Part shown: positions 38,643 through 46,410 of the stretch, one piece after another
Numbering within the stretch: the stretch's first letter is position 1
Layout of the letters: each line of letters begins with the position of its first letter
Source: an uncultured Gammaproteobacteria bacterium
GTDB taxonomy: Bacteria; Pseudomonadota; Gammaproteobacteria; Pseudomonadales; Porticoccaceae
Direction: 5' to 3'
Assembly: GCA_913058345.1 (NCBI GenBank)
Contig: CAJXQR010000009.1
Span: forward strand, 1-64,000
DNA length: 64,000 nt
Notes under the pieces: generated by a model
Database searches by the model: none
What the model saw: only the letters and a program-made list of their open reading frames with translations
Told to the model about the DNA's origin: nothing
Position numbers and translations under genes: made by a program

Positions 38643-39047
38643 ATGAGCGAAAACACCTTAGTAACGGTAGCAAGGTACTCGTTTCCACATGAGGCGGAAA
38701 TCGCTCGGTCTAGTTTAAAGTCGGAGGGAATTGCTGCATTTATCGCAGATGCTCACACAATTAATATGGGCCTGTATTCACCAGCTATAGGTGGGGTTAG
38801 AGTCCAGGTGCATAAGAAAAACCTAGTAGCTGCGAAGAAAATATTGAATACTGATTATTCATCCTTTGTGGAATCTGAAGTCGGTTGTGACGAGCAATTT
38901 AAGTGTTCAAAATGCGGAGCTAGATTGGAGCTCTATACAAAAGGCAAGAGGTCCGTATTCTTTGTTGTCCTGCTACTGGGCCTCCCCTTGTTATTCTACA
39001 AACGAGGGTTGCGGTGTACTCATTGTGGCTATTTCAAAAAAAAATAA
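38643..39047 (+). CDS. DUF2007-type protein with a split zinc ribbon around a membrane segment
   Basis: 134 residues. The N-terminal 65 residues match the DUF2007 pattern (VARYSFPHEAEIARSSLKSE, then GIAAFIAD and GGVRVQVHKKNLVAAKKIL), a small alpha/beta domain of unknown role. The rest is unusual: a CSKCG pair near residue 81, a basic stretch, one hydrophobic segment (VFFVVLLLGLPLLFY) and a second CTHCG pair near 127, then a Lys-rich tail. The two Cys pairs look like halves of a zinc ribbon whose loop has become a membrane segment or hairpin. Stand-alone, no operon partner. Confidence 0.65.
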   Translation: MSENTLVTVARYSFPHEAEIARSSLKSEGIAAFIADAHTINMGLYSPAIGGVRVQVHKKNLVAAKKILNTDYSSFVESEVGCDEQFKCSKCGARLELYTKGKRSVFFVVLLLGLPLLFYKRGLRCTHCGYFKKK

Positions 39048-39245
39048 CAAATTACTGACACATCGTTCCGGCGCAAAAAGCATGCCTCTATTAGACTGCC
39101 TACGCAATACCGATATGGCTTATCTACCGATACGCGGTGGCCACATTCAGCTCAGGGTCTTCAGTATTAGTCTTCTGATGATATTCTAGTAATGAAGTAA
39201 ACGAATCATTCTTTGCAAGACTTAACGTCGAGGACGTCTTTTTAC

Positions 39246-39264
39246 AGTGTACAGTGTACAGTCT
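39246..39264. repeat. 7-bp tandem repeat (ACAGTGT x 2.7)
   Basis: ACAGTGT at 39246-39252 and again at 39253-39259, then ACAGT to 39264. The TGTACA centres are palindromic, so the unit could be a protein-binding site, but it may be chance. Confidence 0.6.
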
Positions 39265-39386
39265 TGCGAAAATCCAGGGGAGGCCTGTTCTTGTGGATTT
39301 GAATATATTAAATTGTTTTACAATCGACTGGAGAGCATTCGCTAAATGATTGTTCGAGTCTGCTGAGTATGAGAGGTGTTTTTATA

Positions 39387-39416
39387 AAGAGTGCGCTTAA
39401 TAAGAGTACGCCTAAT
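39387..39416. repeat. 15-bp direct tandem repeat
   Basis: AAGAGTGCGCTTAAT at 39387-39401 is followed immediately by AAGAGTACGCCTAAT at 39402-39416, 13 of 15 matching. It lies about 100 bases upstream of the PEBP-like gene. Confidence 0.65.
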
Positions 39417-39519
39417 ATAGACTGTCTACTTTATTATGGCTAAGATCACTTCGCGATTACCTAAGGCAGAAAAATATATCCTAGCCCCTTTCCATACAAT
39501 AACCAGAGTAAATATCACT

Positions 39520-40020
39520 ATGAAATATAAATTGGTCAACACTTTAGCAATGACGTTTTTAGTCAGCACTAACGCATTCGCTTTTGATGCTAAATTTGCT
39601 GACGAAGCATGGAATGGTAATAAAGTTCCTATAGGGCAACAATGTCAGAAGTTTGGCGGTAATAATCCGGCAACGCCGAGGTTGATTGTTAGCGGAATTC
39701 CTCCAGAATCTAATGCGCTCATTCTGGAATACAGCGATCGCTCTCATGAGCAGATGGATAAAGGAGGGCATGGAAAAATGAAATTCATGTTTGATTCACA
39801 GAAAAGTGAAGTGGAAGTGCCACCTGTGTTGGGTCATACATTCGATATCCCGAAGGAATTTAAGTTAATTGAAGCACATCTTGGTGCCGGTTGGGATAAA
39901 GCAGGAGCTTATATGCCACCGTGCTCTGGCGGCAGGGGTAATGAGTACTACGTAACGATCAAAGCAGTTAAGGACGACAAGGTGACTGCGACTACCATTT
40001 TGGAGATGGGTAAGTACTAA
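39520..40020 (+). CDS. Exported PEBP-like protein
   Basis: 166 residues from ATG 39520. A signal peptide is clear (MKYKLVNTLAMTFLVSTNAF, with cleavage expected after AFA). The mature domain contains LIVSGIPPESNALILEYSD and the C-terminal AYMPPCSGGRGNEYYVTIKA, reminiscent of phosphatidylethanolamine-binding (YbhB-like) proteins, where a GP-C-P segment is followed by a long beta strand. The His residue expected in the PEBP ligand pocket cannot be placed with confidence, so the family call is tentative. An upstream in-frame ATG at 39436 would bury the signal peptide and is rejected. No strong ribosome site is visible. Confidence 0.55.
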   Translation: MKYKLVNTLAMTFLVSTNAFAFDAKFADEAWNGNKVPIGQQCQKFGGNNPATPRLIVSGIPPESNALILEYSDRSHEQMDKGGHGKMKFMFDSQKSEVEVPPVLGHTFDIPKEFKLIEAHLGAGWDKAGAYMPPCSGGRGNEYYVTIKAVKDDKVTATTILEMGKY

Positions 40021-40122
40021 TTTGACCATTTGGTATTTAGCCAGTGACAGCTGACAAGCTCATTAATTCGAGGCGTTACGCTCTCGGATTATGTTGGCTG
40101 TTATGCACCAAAGGAGGTGTAG

Positions 40123-40593
40123 GTGTATCAAAATAAACAAGCCTTGGCGTTAGGCTCAGTAGTGTTTTTATTTTTCGCTTTTATTGTTTTAATCTTTATT
40201 TCTCTTTGGGCATGGCCTAAATACAACGTCTATAAGCAAGAGCTAAATGGCCGTGCCTCATTAAAAGAAGCTGAGTGGTCAAAGCAGATTTTAATAGAGG
40301 AAGCTAAAGCAAGAGAGCAGGCCGCATTAATGCAGGCGAAGGCCAAAATTACTTTAGCGGAAGCGGAAGGTAAGGCAAAAATAGTACGGGCAAAAGCGGA
40401 AGGCCAGGCAGATATAGAGCGGGCAAAGGCGGCAGCCGAAGCAAATCGTATTATTGGAGCATCGCTGAAAGATAATGAAGAGTACCTTCGCTACGTTTGG
40501 ATTAAAGGGCTTCAAGAGGGTAAGGGCGAGCGTATATATATCCCGACTGAAGCTGGTCTGCCAATTCTAGAAGCTGGGAAAGCGGGCAGGTAA
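40123..40593 (+). CDS. Membrane-anchored stomatin/prohibitin-like tail protein lacking the SPFH domain
   Basis: 156 residues. One membrane segment (SVVFLFFAFIVLIFISLWAW, residues about 13-32) is followed by a long charged coiled coil rich in Ala/Glu/Lys: ILIEEAKAREQAALMQAKAK, then ITLAEAEGKAKIVRAKAEGQ and ADIERAKAAAEANRIIGASL. The C-terminus YLRYVWIKGLQEGKGERIYI is what normally follows the SPFH/band-7 domain in prohibitin-type proteins. The SPFH domain itself is absent. It probably oligomerises at the inner membrane facing the cytoplasm; its function is unknown. An unusually strong AAAGGAGGTG at 40111-40120 precedes the GTG start by two bases, a short spacing. Confidence 0.65.
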   Translation: MYQNKQALALGSVVFLFFAFIVLIFISLWAWPKYNVYKQELNGRASLKEAEWSKQILIEEAKAREQAALMQAKAKITLAEAEGKAKIVRAKAEGQADIERAKAAAEANRIIGASLKDNEEYLRYVWIKGLQEGKGERIYIPTEAGLPILEAGKAGR

Positions 40594-40895
40594 TGCCTAT
40601 CAAAAGGCTGTATCGGACACATATTGCTACGCTCGTTTGTGGACGTCGTGCTACGTCATTGTAAATAAACTCTCTACAATAGGTGGCGTTGGCTCGGCGC
40701 GTAGAAAATGAACAATCTTATTTGCGAAGCGAGAAGCTATTACGGTAAAACAATGAGCCGTGGAACCGGGTTTTTCGTTGCTGAGCGTAAGATTCACTTA
40801 CTGTCTATACTCATAGGCGAGCTTCTTCGTGAAGGGCTAGCCATCCTGTCTAAATTATCAGGTACATACAACAAAAATAATGCCGGAGAAACAGA
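40594..40895. other. Intergenic region before the methyltransferase gene
   Basis: 302 bases with only a 64-codon open frame (40708-40902) that has no ribosome site and no recognisable features and runs into the next gene. I see no RNA gene and no recombination site. Confidence 0.5.
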
Positions 40896-41639
40896 ATGTT
40901 AAAAACAATTGGAGTCCTGATTTTAGTTCTATTTGGCCTGGCGACAAGTGGCCTTGTTTATGCCGCACCTGCTGATGCTGTCAATAATCCTGCCCGTAGT
41001 CAGGCTGATCGTGAACGGGATAAAACCAGTCAACCTAGTGCAATATTAAACTTTGTTGGGCTCAAACCTGGTATGAGGGTACTCGATTTATTCGCTGGGG
41101 GTGGCTATTACACGGAATTGCTGTCTTACGCAGTAGGCCCAGATGGGCAGGTGATTTCACACACCAATGCGGTTTACGAAAGTACTACGGGCGAAGAGGC
41201 CGCTAATCGCTTTAAAGATAATCGTTTGCCGAATGTGCGACGTGTGATGACAGAAATTAATCAACTTGGGCTTGAAGAGGCATCTCATGATGTGGTCTTC
41301 ATGGCTTTGGTTTACCATGATGTTTATTTCACTGCCGATTATTGGCCGGCCGTCGATAGGGATCATTTCTTCCGACAAATTCATGACAGCTTAAAGCCAG
41401 GCGGCATATTACTTGTTATCGATCATTCTGCCATGGCCGATACAGGCATGAGCGCTGCGCAGAACCTGCATCGCATCGACGAGGTTTTTGCCAGGCAGGA
41501 TATTGAAAGCGCAGGCTTTGTTTTTGATGAGGCATCAGAGGTGCTGCGAAACCCCGATGACACACGAACGCTGAGTGTCTTTGATGAAGGTATTCGTAAA
41601 AAAACGGATCGCTTTGTGTATCGTTTTACGAAGCCCTGA
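40896..41639 (+). CDS. Exported class I SAM methyltransferase-like protein (COG4798 type)
   Basis: 247 residues. A typical signal peptide is present (MLKTIGVLILVLFGLATSGL, cleavage expected near VYA). The mature protein has a methyltransferase core: motif I VLDLFAGGGYYTELL, then VMTEINQLGLEEASHDVVFM, and PGGILLVIDHSA at strand 5. Proteins of this type (predicted methyltransferase, COG4798) carry signal peptides, yet SAM is not known in the periplasm, so the real activity is unclear. GGAG at 40882-40885 supports the ATG. No adjacent partner gene. Confidence 0.75.
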   Translation: MLKTIGVLILVLFGLATSGLVYAAPADAVNNPARSQADRERDKTSQPSAILNFVGLKPGMRVLDLFAGGGYYTELLSYAVGPDGQVISHTNAVYESTTGEEAANRFKDNRLPNVRRVMTEINQLGLEEASHDVVFMALVYHDVYFTADYWPAVDRDHFFRQIHDSLKPGGILLVIDHSAMADTGMSAAQNLHRIDEVFARQDIESAGFVFDEASEVLRNPDDTRTLSVFDEGIRKKTDRFVYRFTKP

Positions 41640-41810
41640 ATTCACCAGCCGAAAATAGCGCTTATACAAATAAGCAGCATCTGTTTTGTGTTAAGAGCTG
41701 GTCGCTTTTTCTAAATTGCCAAGTACATTCTGCAAGAATAATGGTCAACCGCTGCGCTAGTCTCGGTTGGCTCTGGTCACCGATGGCACTGTCGGAAGGG
41801 TTATAAGGTT

Positions 41811-41938
41811 ATGAGTATGGTTAACCCATTGTTTGTCACTGGCCTATGTAGCTGGACCACAAAGGCGCAAAAGTGGTGTTCGCGGATAGAGATACAACAA
41901 CAGGTAAGGCAGTGATACAAGATTGTGAATTGTTTTAA
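41811..41938 (+). pseudogene. Remnant of a short-chain dehydrogenase N-terminus
   Basis: Two short frames together read like the start of an SDR enzyme. Frame one from ATG 41811 gives NPLFVTG, resembling the LVTG strand before the glycine loop. A second frame (41852-41938) gives GAKVVFADRDTTTGKAVIQ, the typical second Rossmann strand (GAKVVxADRxxxxG). The TGxxxGIG loop between them is missing and the frame changes, then a stop follows at 41936-41938. No further SDR sequence is seen. This is inferred from pattern recognition in a short stretch. Confidence 0.45.
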
Positions 41939-41961
41939 AAAGCATAGTGCGACTGTAAGCC

Positions 41962-42882
41962 TTAAGTTTTTACTACCACACAGTTAGAGCCTTTTTTCTT
42001 CAGTTGCTCACACAAAGTCTTGGCGTCTCTTCGCTCAGAAAATCCCCCTGCTTGTAGTCTGAACAGTGTGCTTTCAGGTGAGTCGGGCGAGGTAAGTTCT
42101 ATTTTCAATTTCAATTCGCCCAGTAGATCTGGCATTCGATTTTGGAGTTTTAGGAAGGTTTCTTTTGCGGTTTCTTCCAATCGATAGGCGCCAAGTTGAA
42201 CGCGGTATTGCAGAGGCGCTTTTGACGTTGGCGTGGTGGTTTCACGCGCCGGTGTTTTGAGCTCATCAGTTTTAGGTGTGCTCCTGAGCTTGTCGACTAA
42301 ACGTTGAGCGTTCTGCTTTTGTAGCGCGGTAAGCTCCTGCTCGAGCTGGTTTTTATTGGCCATGGCTTGTTGGTTTTTTTCACTAGCCAGGGTTAGCCAC
42401 GCAAAGGATTGAACGATATCTTTTTTTACACCGTCTCCATTATAAAGCATTGCTCCGATCATCCTTTGTGCCTGCGTATTGTGTTGCTGTGCGGCAGGTA
42501 GTAACCATTTGTAGGCCTCGCTATAGTCTGGTTCCCCCAGTTTGCCGTGATAATAGAGTGTCCCCAAATTCCCCTGTGCTTGTGGATGACCTTGTTTGGC
42601 CGCTGCCATATACCAGGTTTTCGCTTGCTGATAATCAATCGTGACACCTTGCCCCATGCGATACATCTGGCCAAGATTATATTGTGCAGATGCACTATTT
42701 GCATTGGCGGCTTTGGTCCAGATTTTTTTAGCAGCTTCGTAGTCGCCGCGGTTGTAAGCGTTAATGCCAGTATTTATTTCTTCCTTGAGAGTGTTTCCCC
42801 CTGCGGCAATTATTATTGGAGAAAACAAAATCAGCAGAATGAGAAGGCATTTGGAGTAGAGGTGTAGACTCTTGCTTTGCAT
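41962..42882 (-). CDS. Sel1-repeat and SPOR-domain envelope protein
   Basis: 306 residues from ATG 42882. An alternative ATG at 42909 adds nine residues; neither start has a strong ribosome site, and the shorter form has the more typical signal peptide (LHLYSKCLLILLILFSPIII). Three to four Sel1-type TPR repeats follow: ASAQYNLGQMYRMGQGVTID, PQAQGNLGTLYYHGKLGEPD, TQAQRMIGAMLYNGDGVKKD. The C-terminal about 80 residues form a SPOR domain (YRVQLGAYRLEETAKETFLK, FRLQAGGFSERRDAKTLCEQ), which binds denuded peptidoglycan at division sites. Likely a periplasmic protein of the cell wall or septum. Confidence 0.82.
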   Translation of the reverse strand: MQSKSLHLYSKCLLILLILFSPIIIAAGGNTLKEEINTGINAYNRGDYEAAKKIWTKAANANSASAQYNLGQMYRMGQGVTIDYQQAKTWYMAAAKQGHPQAQGNLGTLYYHGKLGEPDYSEAYKWLLPAAQQHNTQAQRMIGAMLYNGDGVKKDIVQSFAWLTLASEKNQQAMANKNQLEQELTALQKQNAQRLVDKLRSTPKTDELKTPARETTTPTSKAPLQYRVQLGAYRLEETAKETFLKLQNRMPDLLGELKLKIELTSPDSPESTLFRLQAGGFSERRDAKTLCEQLKKKGSNCVVVKT

Positions 42883-42959
42883 GTCATGGCTCAATCGCAA
42901 ATAGGCCATCTTAAATCACTGTCTATTGAATGCATACTGCGATAAATAGAACGTAGGTC

Positions 42960-42996
42960 GGGTCAAGTCCTGGAACGTGCGCTGGGTCAAATCTTG
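42960..42996. repeat. Two 13-bp direct repeats near the transposase remnant
   Basis: GGGTCAAGTCCTG at 42960-42972 and GGGTCAAATCTTG at 42984-42996 match at 11 of 13 positions. They straddle the end of the RAYT-like remnant, in a setting where REP-type palindromic units would be expected. Confidence 0.5.
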
Positions 42997-43142
42997 CTTT
43001 CGTGGTCCTCTGTTTTTCTAATGGTTTTAATAACGGTTGAATAGTGCACATTAAATTTAACGGCAATTTCTTCCATGGTCTCATCACTCGAAAAATAGGC
43101 TTGTATAATTGCATCGCCTCGAAATTTTTCTGTTCTTGCCAA
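42987..43142 (-). pseudogene. C-terminal remnant of a REP-associated (RAYT/IS200-like) transposase
   Basis: A 51-codon frame on the minus strand, open from a stop at 43145-43143 to TGA at 42989-42987. It encodes FRGDAIIQAYFSSDETMEEI followed by AVKFNVHYSTVIKTIRK. This is the helix-turn-helix tail (xxMxEIAxxFxVHYSTVxRxIR) found at the C-terminus of many RAYT proteins and related ORFs. The catalytic TnpA-like domain with its HUH motif and tyrosine is absent, so it is a dead fragment. Confidence 0.65.
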
Positions 43143-43310
43143 TCAAGGTGGGTTGCGAAAATCCAGTGAGCGTATGTGTCGAGTGACAAAAGTCAATATA
43201 GAGTAAGTGTGCGTCTGTTTATGTCGTTAATTTAAAGGCGGGTAAAGAAATTGGAGGATTATTTGTACCACTTTAGATCTGCTAGGTAGTATTTTTTTGA
43301 AGACTTGTTT
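43143..43310. other. Intergenic region between the remnant and the glycosyltransferase-like gene
   Basis: 168 bases. Further transposase sequence would be expected upstream of the remnant, but I cannot recognise any in the three minus-strand frames here. Confidence 0.4.
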
Positions 43311-44138
43311 TTAAAGATGACCTTGAGACAGTAGCTGGGCAATGACTTTTTCTAATGCAGACTCAGGCAGATCTTTACTGTCTGATAAAGAACTGCATAA
43401 ATTGGCGCCAGCCAATGGCTGCGGGGATGTGCCGAGGAATAGACTCAAAGCGGGTCCACCACCGGAAATGATGTCATTGATTGTCCAGGGGCTGAGCATA
43501 CCTGCGATTTCCAGTACTGGACACTGCACCACATTGTGCAGGGCGGTGAGGAGTTTGGGGCCGATAAATTGGGGAGGGATAGGTCCGTTCACCTTTTCCA
43601 GTAAACGTTCTGCATGGGCGGTGTAAAAATCGAGGAAGTTATTGCGCCGGCCATATTGGGTGTCAAATAATAAAAATGCGTTGTGTACTTTTTTGTAGGC
43701 TTTAAATTTTATCGTTTTGTTTTTTGTGGGTTCTTGATCAATTTTTTTGGGTTGCACCCATACTTCCCTGCCCAATGCGTACTTTTCTGCGAGTTGACGA
43801 GATTCAGGTAAATGAAAGCTCTCGGGTGCAAAAATAAGAAAGTCGGCATCGAGCCAAACAACACGCTGGTAACCGGCGGCCAAAAAATGCTGCAGGCTTT
43901 TTAAGCGGGCGAGATCGGTGGCAATCATTTTCTGTGTTGATGTTTTTGCTAATACCCATTGAGGCAGCGTGTCGAAAAGAGCATCGTCGATAAATTGATA
44001 ATCATAGTTTTCATTTTTTGCCCAATTTTGTACGGAGACCACGCAGGGCGCTAACCAATCATAGGGTAGTGGTTCGCGATGGGACTGAATGATCAGCGTG
44101 TGGGCGCGGGAAGCACTGGTTGAGGCTTTAAAGGTCAA
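43311..44138 (-). CDS. Glycosyltransferase-like protein with a DxD motif
   Basis: About 275 residues from a TTG at 44138, with GGGGAAGG just upstream at 44149-44142. A longer frame from TTG 44174 overlaps the previous gene by 47 bases and lacks a ribosome site. The sequence shows a GT-A-like start (THTLIIQSHR region, SVQNWAKNENYDYQFIDDAL), then KSLQHFLAAGYQRVVWLDAD with the DxD-type WLDADFLIF that normally binds nucleotide-sugar and metal. The family and sugar cannot be specified. No signal peptide or membrane segment. Next to the FAD-oxidase gene, with which it overlaps by about 11 bases. Confidence 0.6.
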   Translation of the reverse strand: MTFKASTSASRAHTLIIQSHREPLPYDWLAPCVVSVQNWAKNENYDYQFIDDALFDTLPQWVLAKTSTQKMIATDLARLKSLQHFLAAGYQRVVWLDADFLIFAPESFHLPESRQLAEKYALGREVWVQPKKIDQEPTKNKTIKFKAYKKVHNAFLLFDTQYGRRNNFLDFYTAHAERLLEKVNGPIPPQFIGPKLLTALHNVVQCPVLEIAGMLSPWTINDIISGGGPALSLFLGTSPQPLAGANLCSSLSDSKDLPESALEKVIAQLLSQGHL

Positions 44139-45504
44139 CAACCTTCCCCGGGTTGAGAATATTGTGGGGATCAAAGGTTTTTTTCAATAGACGCATAGTG
44201 GCTATTTCCTCAGCGTTGCGGCTGTAGTGTAAATAGCGTTTTTTCTCCAGACCAATACCATGCTCCGCTGAAATACTGCCGCTCAGGGCTTGCAGGGGGG
44301 CATAGAGTATTTCTTCAACGCGGTGATAAACCGTGATGTCTTTAGTCTCAGTGCCGACTACAATGTGTAAATTGCTATCGCCGAGGTGACCGAATACCGC
44401 GAGTTGGGTCAAGTCTAGTTGGCTCTTTAAGTCAGCCTGAATCTGCTCGAGGTAGGACTCCATTGCTCCGATGGGCAAGCCGACATCAAAAATAATGACC
44501 GGAGCGATGGCGGCGAGAGAGTCGATGTTGTCGCGTATCGCCCATAGCGACTCTTGCTCTTTTTCTGATTTTGCGAGTACAGCATCGTTAATCAAGCCTG
44601 CACTCAGGGCGTTTTCAAGCGCGGCGAGAAAGATATCGGCCTCAGTCTCGGTATCGCTGCCGGTTGATTCAATTAATGCGTAATAGGGGTGACGTTGCTC
44701 AAAGGGGGGCGTACTGAGGTGGGGACCTTGAAGGGCGAGTTGAAAGTAGTTGTCCCAAATCGCTTCAAAGGCACTGAGTTTGCCGCCGAGTGCTCTTTCA
44801 ATGTGGCTGAGCAGGCGTGGCAGTTTGTCGAATTGGTTGGTAGCGACCAGCGCGGTGTTGCGTGCGGGCATTGCCGGGCGCAGGCGCAGTACCGCTTTGG
44901 TGACAATGCCCAGGGTACCTTCTGAACCGATAAATAATTGTTTTAAGTCGTATCCCGCATTGTTTTTTAATAGGTGGTTCATTGATGACAAAATGGTGCC
45001 ATCGGCCAGTACTACTTCTAAGCCGAGTACCTGCTCGCGGGTCATGCCGTAGCGAATCACCTGATTGCCACCCGCGTTAGTAGCGATGTTTCCGCCGATC
45101 GTGGCTGAGCCTCGAGCACCGAGATCGAGTGCAAAAAATAGATTTTCTGCAAGCGCTGCCTCTTGCACTGCTTGCAAGCGTGCGCCGCTTTCCACGGTTA
45201 TTGTTCGCCCCAGTGTGTCGATGCCTTCAATCTTTTGCAGGCGCTCGAGACTGAGACAAATCTCATCCCTGGCGCTGCTGGTGCCCCCGACCATGCCACT
45301 GAGACCACCGTGAATGACCAGTGCTTGCTGGTGTTGGTTGCAAAGGCGTAACACAGCGGCAACCTGTTCGGTACTTGTCGGACGCAATAGCAAGGGACTG
45401 TTGTAGGGGTGGCCGCGCCAATTGCCGACAGCGGCAATAGTTGGCGTCTCGACTACACCCCTGGGGCCGAGAAGAGCTTTAAGCTGTTGGCGAATAGTAT
45501 CCAT
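44128..45504 (-). CDS. FAD-linked D-2-hydroxyacid dehydrogenase (GlcD/D2HGDH type)
   Basis: 458 residues. The N-terminal FAD_binding_4 (PCMH) domain shows VIHGGLSGMVGGTS, GARGSATIGGNIATNAGGNQ and IGSEGTLGIVTKAVLRLRP. The C-terminal FAD-oxidase C domain has VFGHLGDSNLHIVV with the metal-binding His pair, and SISAEHGIGLEKK near the end. This is the VAO-type flavoprotein group containing D-lactate dehydrogenase, GlcD and D-2-hydroxyglutarate dehydrogenase. I favour the D-2-hydroxyglutarate-like branch, but the substrate is not certain. ATG start. It lies 21 bases after the enoyl-CoA hydratase gene on the same strand. Confidence 0.88.
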   Translation of the reverse strand: MDTIRQQLKALLGPRGVVETPTIAAVGNWRGHPYNSPLLLRPTSTEQVAAVLRLCNQHQQALVIHGGLSGMVGGTSSARDEICLSLERLQKIEGIDTLGRTITVESGARLQAVQEAALAENLFFALDLGARGSATIGGNIATNAGGNQVIRYGMTREQVLGLEVVLADGTILSSMNHLLKNNAGYDLKQLFIGSEGTLGIVTKAVLRLRPAMPARNTALVATNQFDKLPRLLSHIERALGGKLSAFEAIWDNYFQLALQGPHLSTPPFEQRHPYYALIESTGSDTETEADIFLAALENALSAGLINDAVLAKSEKEQESLWAIRDNIDSLAAIAPVIIFDVGLPIGAMESYLEQIQADLKSQLDLTQLAVFGHLGDSNLHIVVGTETKDITVYHRVEEILYAPLQALSGSISAEHGIGLEKKRYLHYSRNAEEIATMRLLKKTFDPHNILNPGKVVDL

Positions 45505-45525
45505 TGTTTGGTAAGAGCTTGTTCT

Positions 45526-46299
45526 TCAGTCAATCTTATCGGGGTCGATGTCACGTTTTTCGACGAAGGCTCCCATGATTTCCCGTGGTGCTTCGGTTTT
45601 TAGCAGGCGGGAAAAAATATTCAGCTCGGCATAGATTCGCTCTCCTATGGGTTCGCCGGGTCGTTTCATTAAGGCTTTGGTGTGGCGCAAAGCGGTACGT
45701 GATTTGGTGGTGAGTCGCTCGGCTGTCATCATCGCCTGTTTCAGGGCTTCGCCGGGAGCGCAAACTTTATTGACCAGGCCCATGGCCTCTGCGTTGGCGG
45801 CATCGAAAGCTTCGCCTAGCATCAACAGTTCAGCAGCTTTATGGTAACCGGCCATTTGCACCAGGGTTTGTGATGAACCGGCCTCGGGCACCAGCGCAAG
45901 ATTAATAAAGGGCAGGCTAAACACAGCGGCGGGATCGGCGTAGACAAAATCGCAGTGGGCGAGGAGGGTGGTGCCGACGCCAATAGCCAGTCCGTCGACA
46001 GCGGCAACAATGGGTACGGTGGTTTCGGCTAACGTTAACAGGAAGTCGGCGGTGGCCGAATCGCTACCAGTATCGGGGTTGTCGAGAAAGTCGTTAAGGT
46101 CGTTGCCCGCTGTGAAATCTCCCCCAGCGCCGGTAATCACGAGTACGCGCAACTCGGGGTCGGTATCAGCCTGACGGATAAGCTCGCTGATGGCACCGTA
46201 CATGTTGCGTGTCAGGGCATTTTTTTTATCGGGCCGGTTTAAGGTAATGGTGCCGATACCTCGCTTGAGGCTGACCAGTGTTTCGCTGTTGGTGTTCAT
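45526..46299 (-). CDS. Enoyl-CoA hydratase/isomerase family protein
   Basis: 257 residues. Crotonase fold: IGTITLNRPDKKNALTRNMY near the N-terminus, the oxyanion hole segments TAGNDLNDF and AAVDGLAIGVGTTLLAHCDF, and a LALVPEAGSS segment carrying one acidic residue. The PEAGSS form with a single Glu resembles isomerase-like members (PaaG/ECI) more than the two-glutamate hydratases. It may act in beta-oxidation or aromatic degradation. It lies upstream of the FAD-oxidase and may share its transcript. Confidence 0.88.
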   Translation of the reverse strand: MNTNSETLVSLKRGIGTITLNRPDKKNALTRNMYGAISELIRQADTDPELRVLVITGAGGDFTAGNDLNDFLDNPDTGSDSATADFLLTLAETTVPIVAAVDGLAIGVGTTLLAHCDFVYADPAAVFSLPFINLALVPEAGSSQTLVQMAGYHKAAELLMLGEAFDAANAEAMGLVNKVCAPGEALKQAMMTAERLTTKSRTALRHTKALMKRPGEPIGERIYAELNIFSRLLKTEAPREIMGAFVEKRDIDPDKID

Positions 46300-46410
46300 A
46301 GGGGCTATCCGTTTACTTATTGTTAGAGGGCGTAAGTTAGAAAGTTATTGTCTAGAGCCCTTATGTAAAAGGCTGTTGTCACCGGAGATGATGCGTAGAG
46401 GCTCTCACCG

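Larger units (their letters stand above)
39048..39519. other. Intergenic region with short tandem repeats
   Basis: 472 bases without a supported gene. It holds two short tandem repeats (listed separately) and AT-rich sequence. No promoter is clear enough to call. Confidence 0.55.

Noticed and set aside
40040-40120. Possible integron attC-like sequences in the small-gene stretch
   Set aside because: The short-gene, gap-rich layout suggested an integron, but no RYYYAAC/GTTRRRY pairs bracketing an imperfect palindrome could be found.
40708-40902. 64-codon open frame before the methyltransferase gene
   Set aside because: No ribosome site, no recognisable features, and it overlaps the start of the next gene. 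It could be real but cannot be supported.
42923-43189. 88-codon minus-strand frame MSLDTYAHWIF...
   Set aside because: It overlaps the RAYT-like remnant in another frame; the recognisable protein pattern is in the 42987-43142 frame instead.
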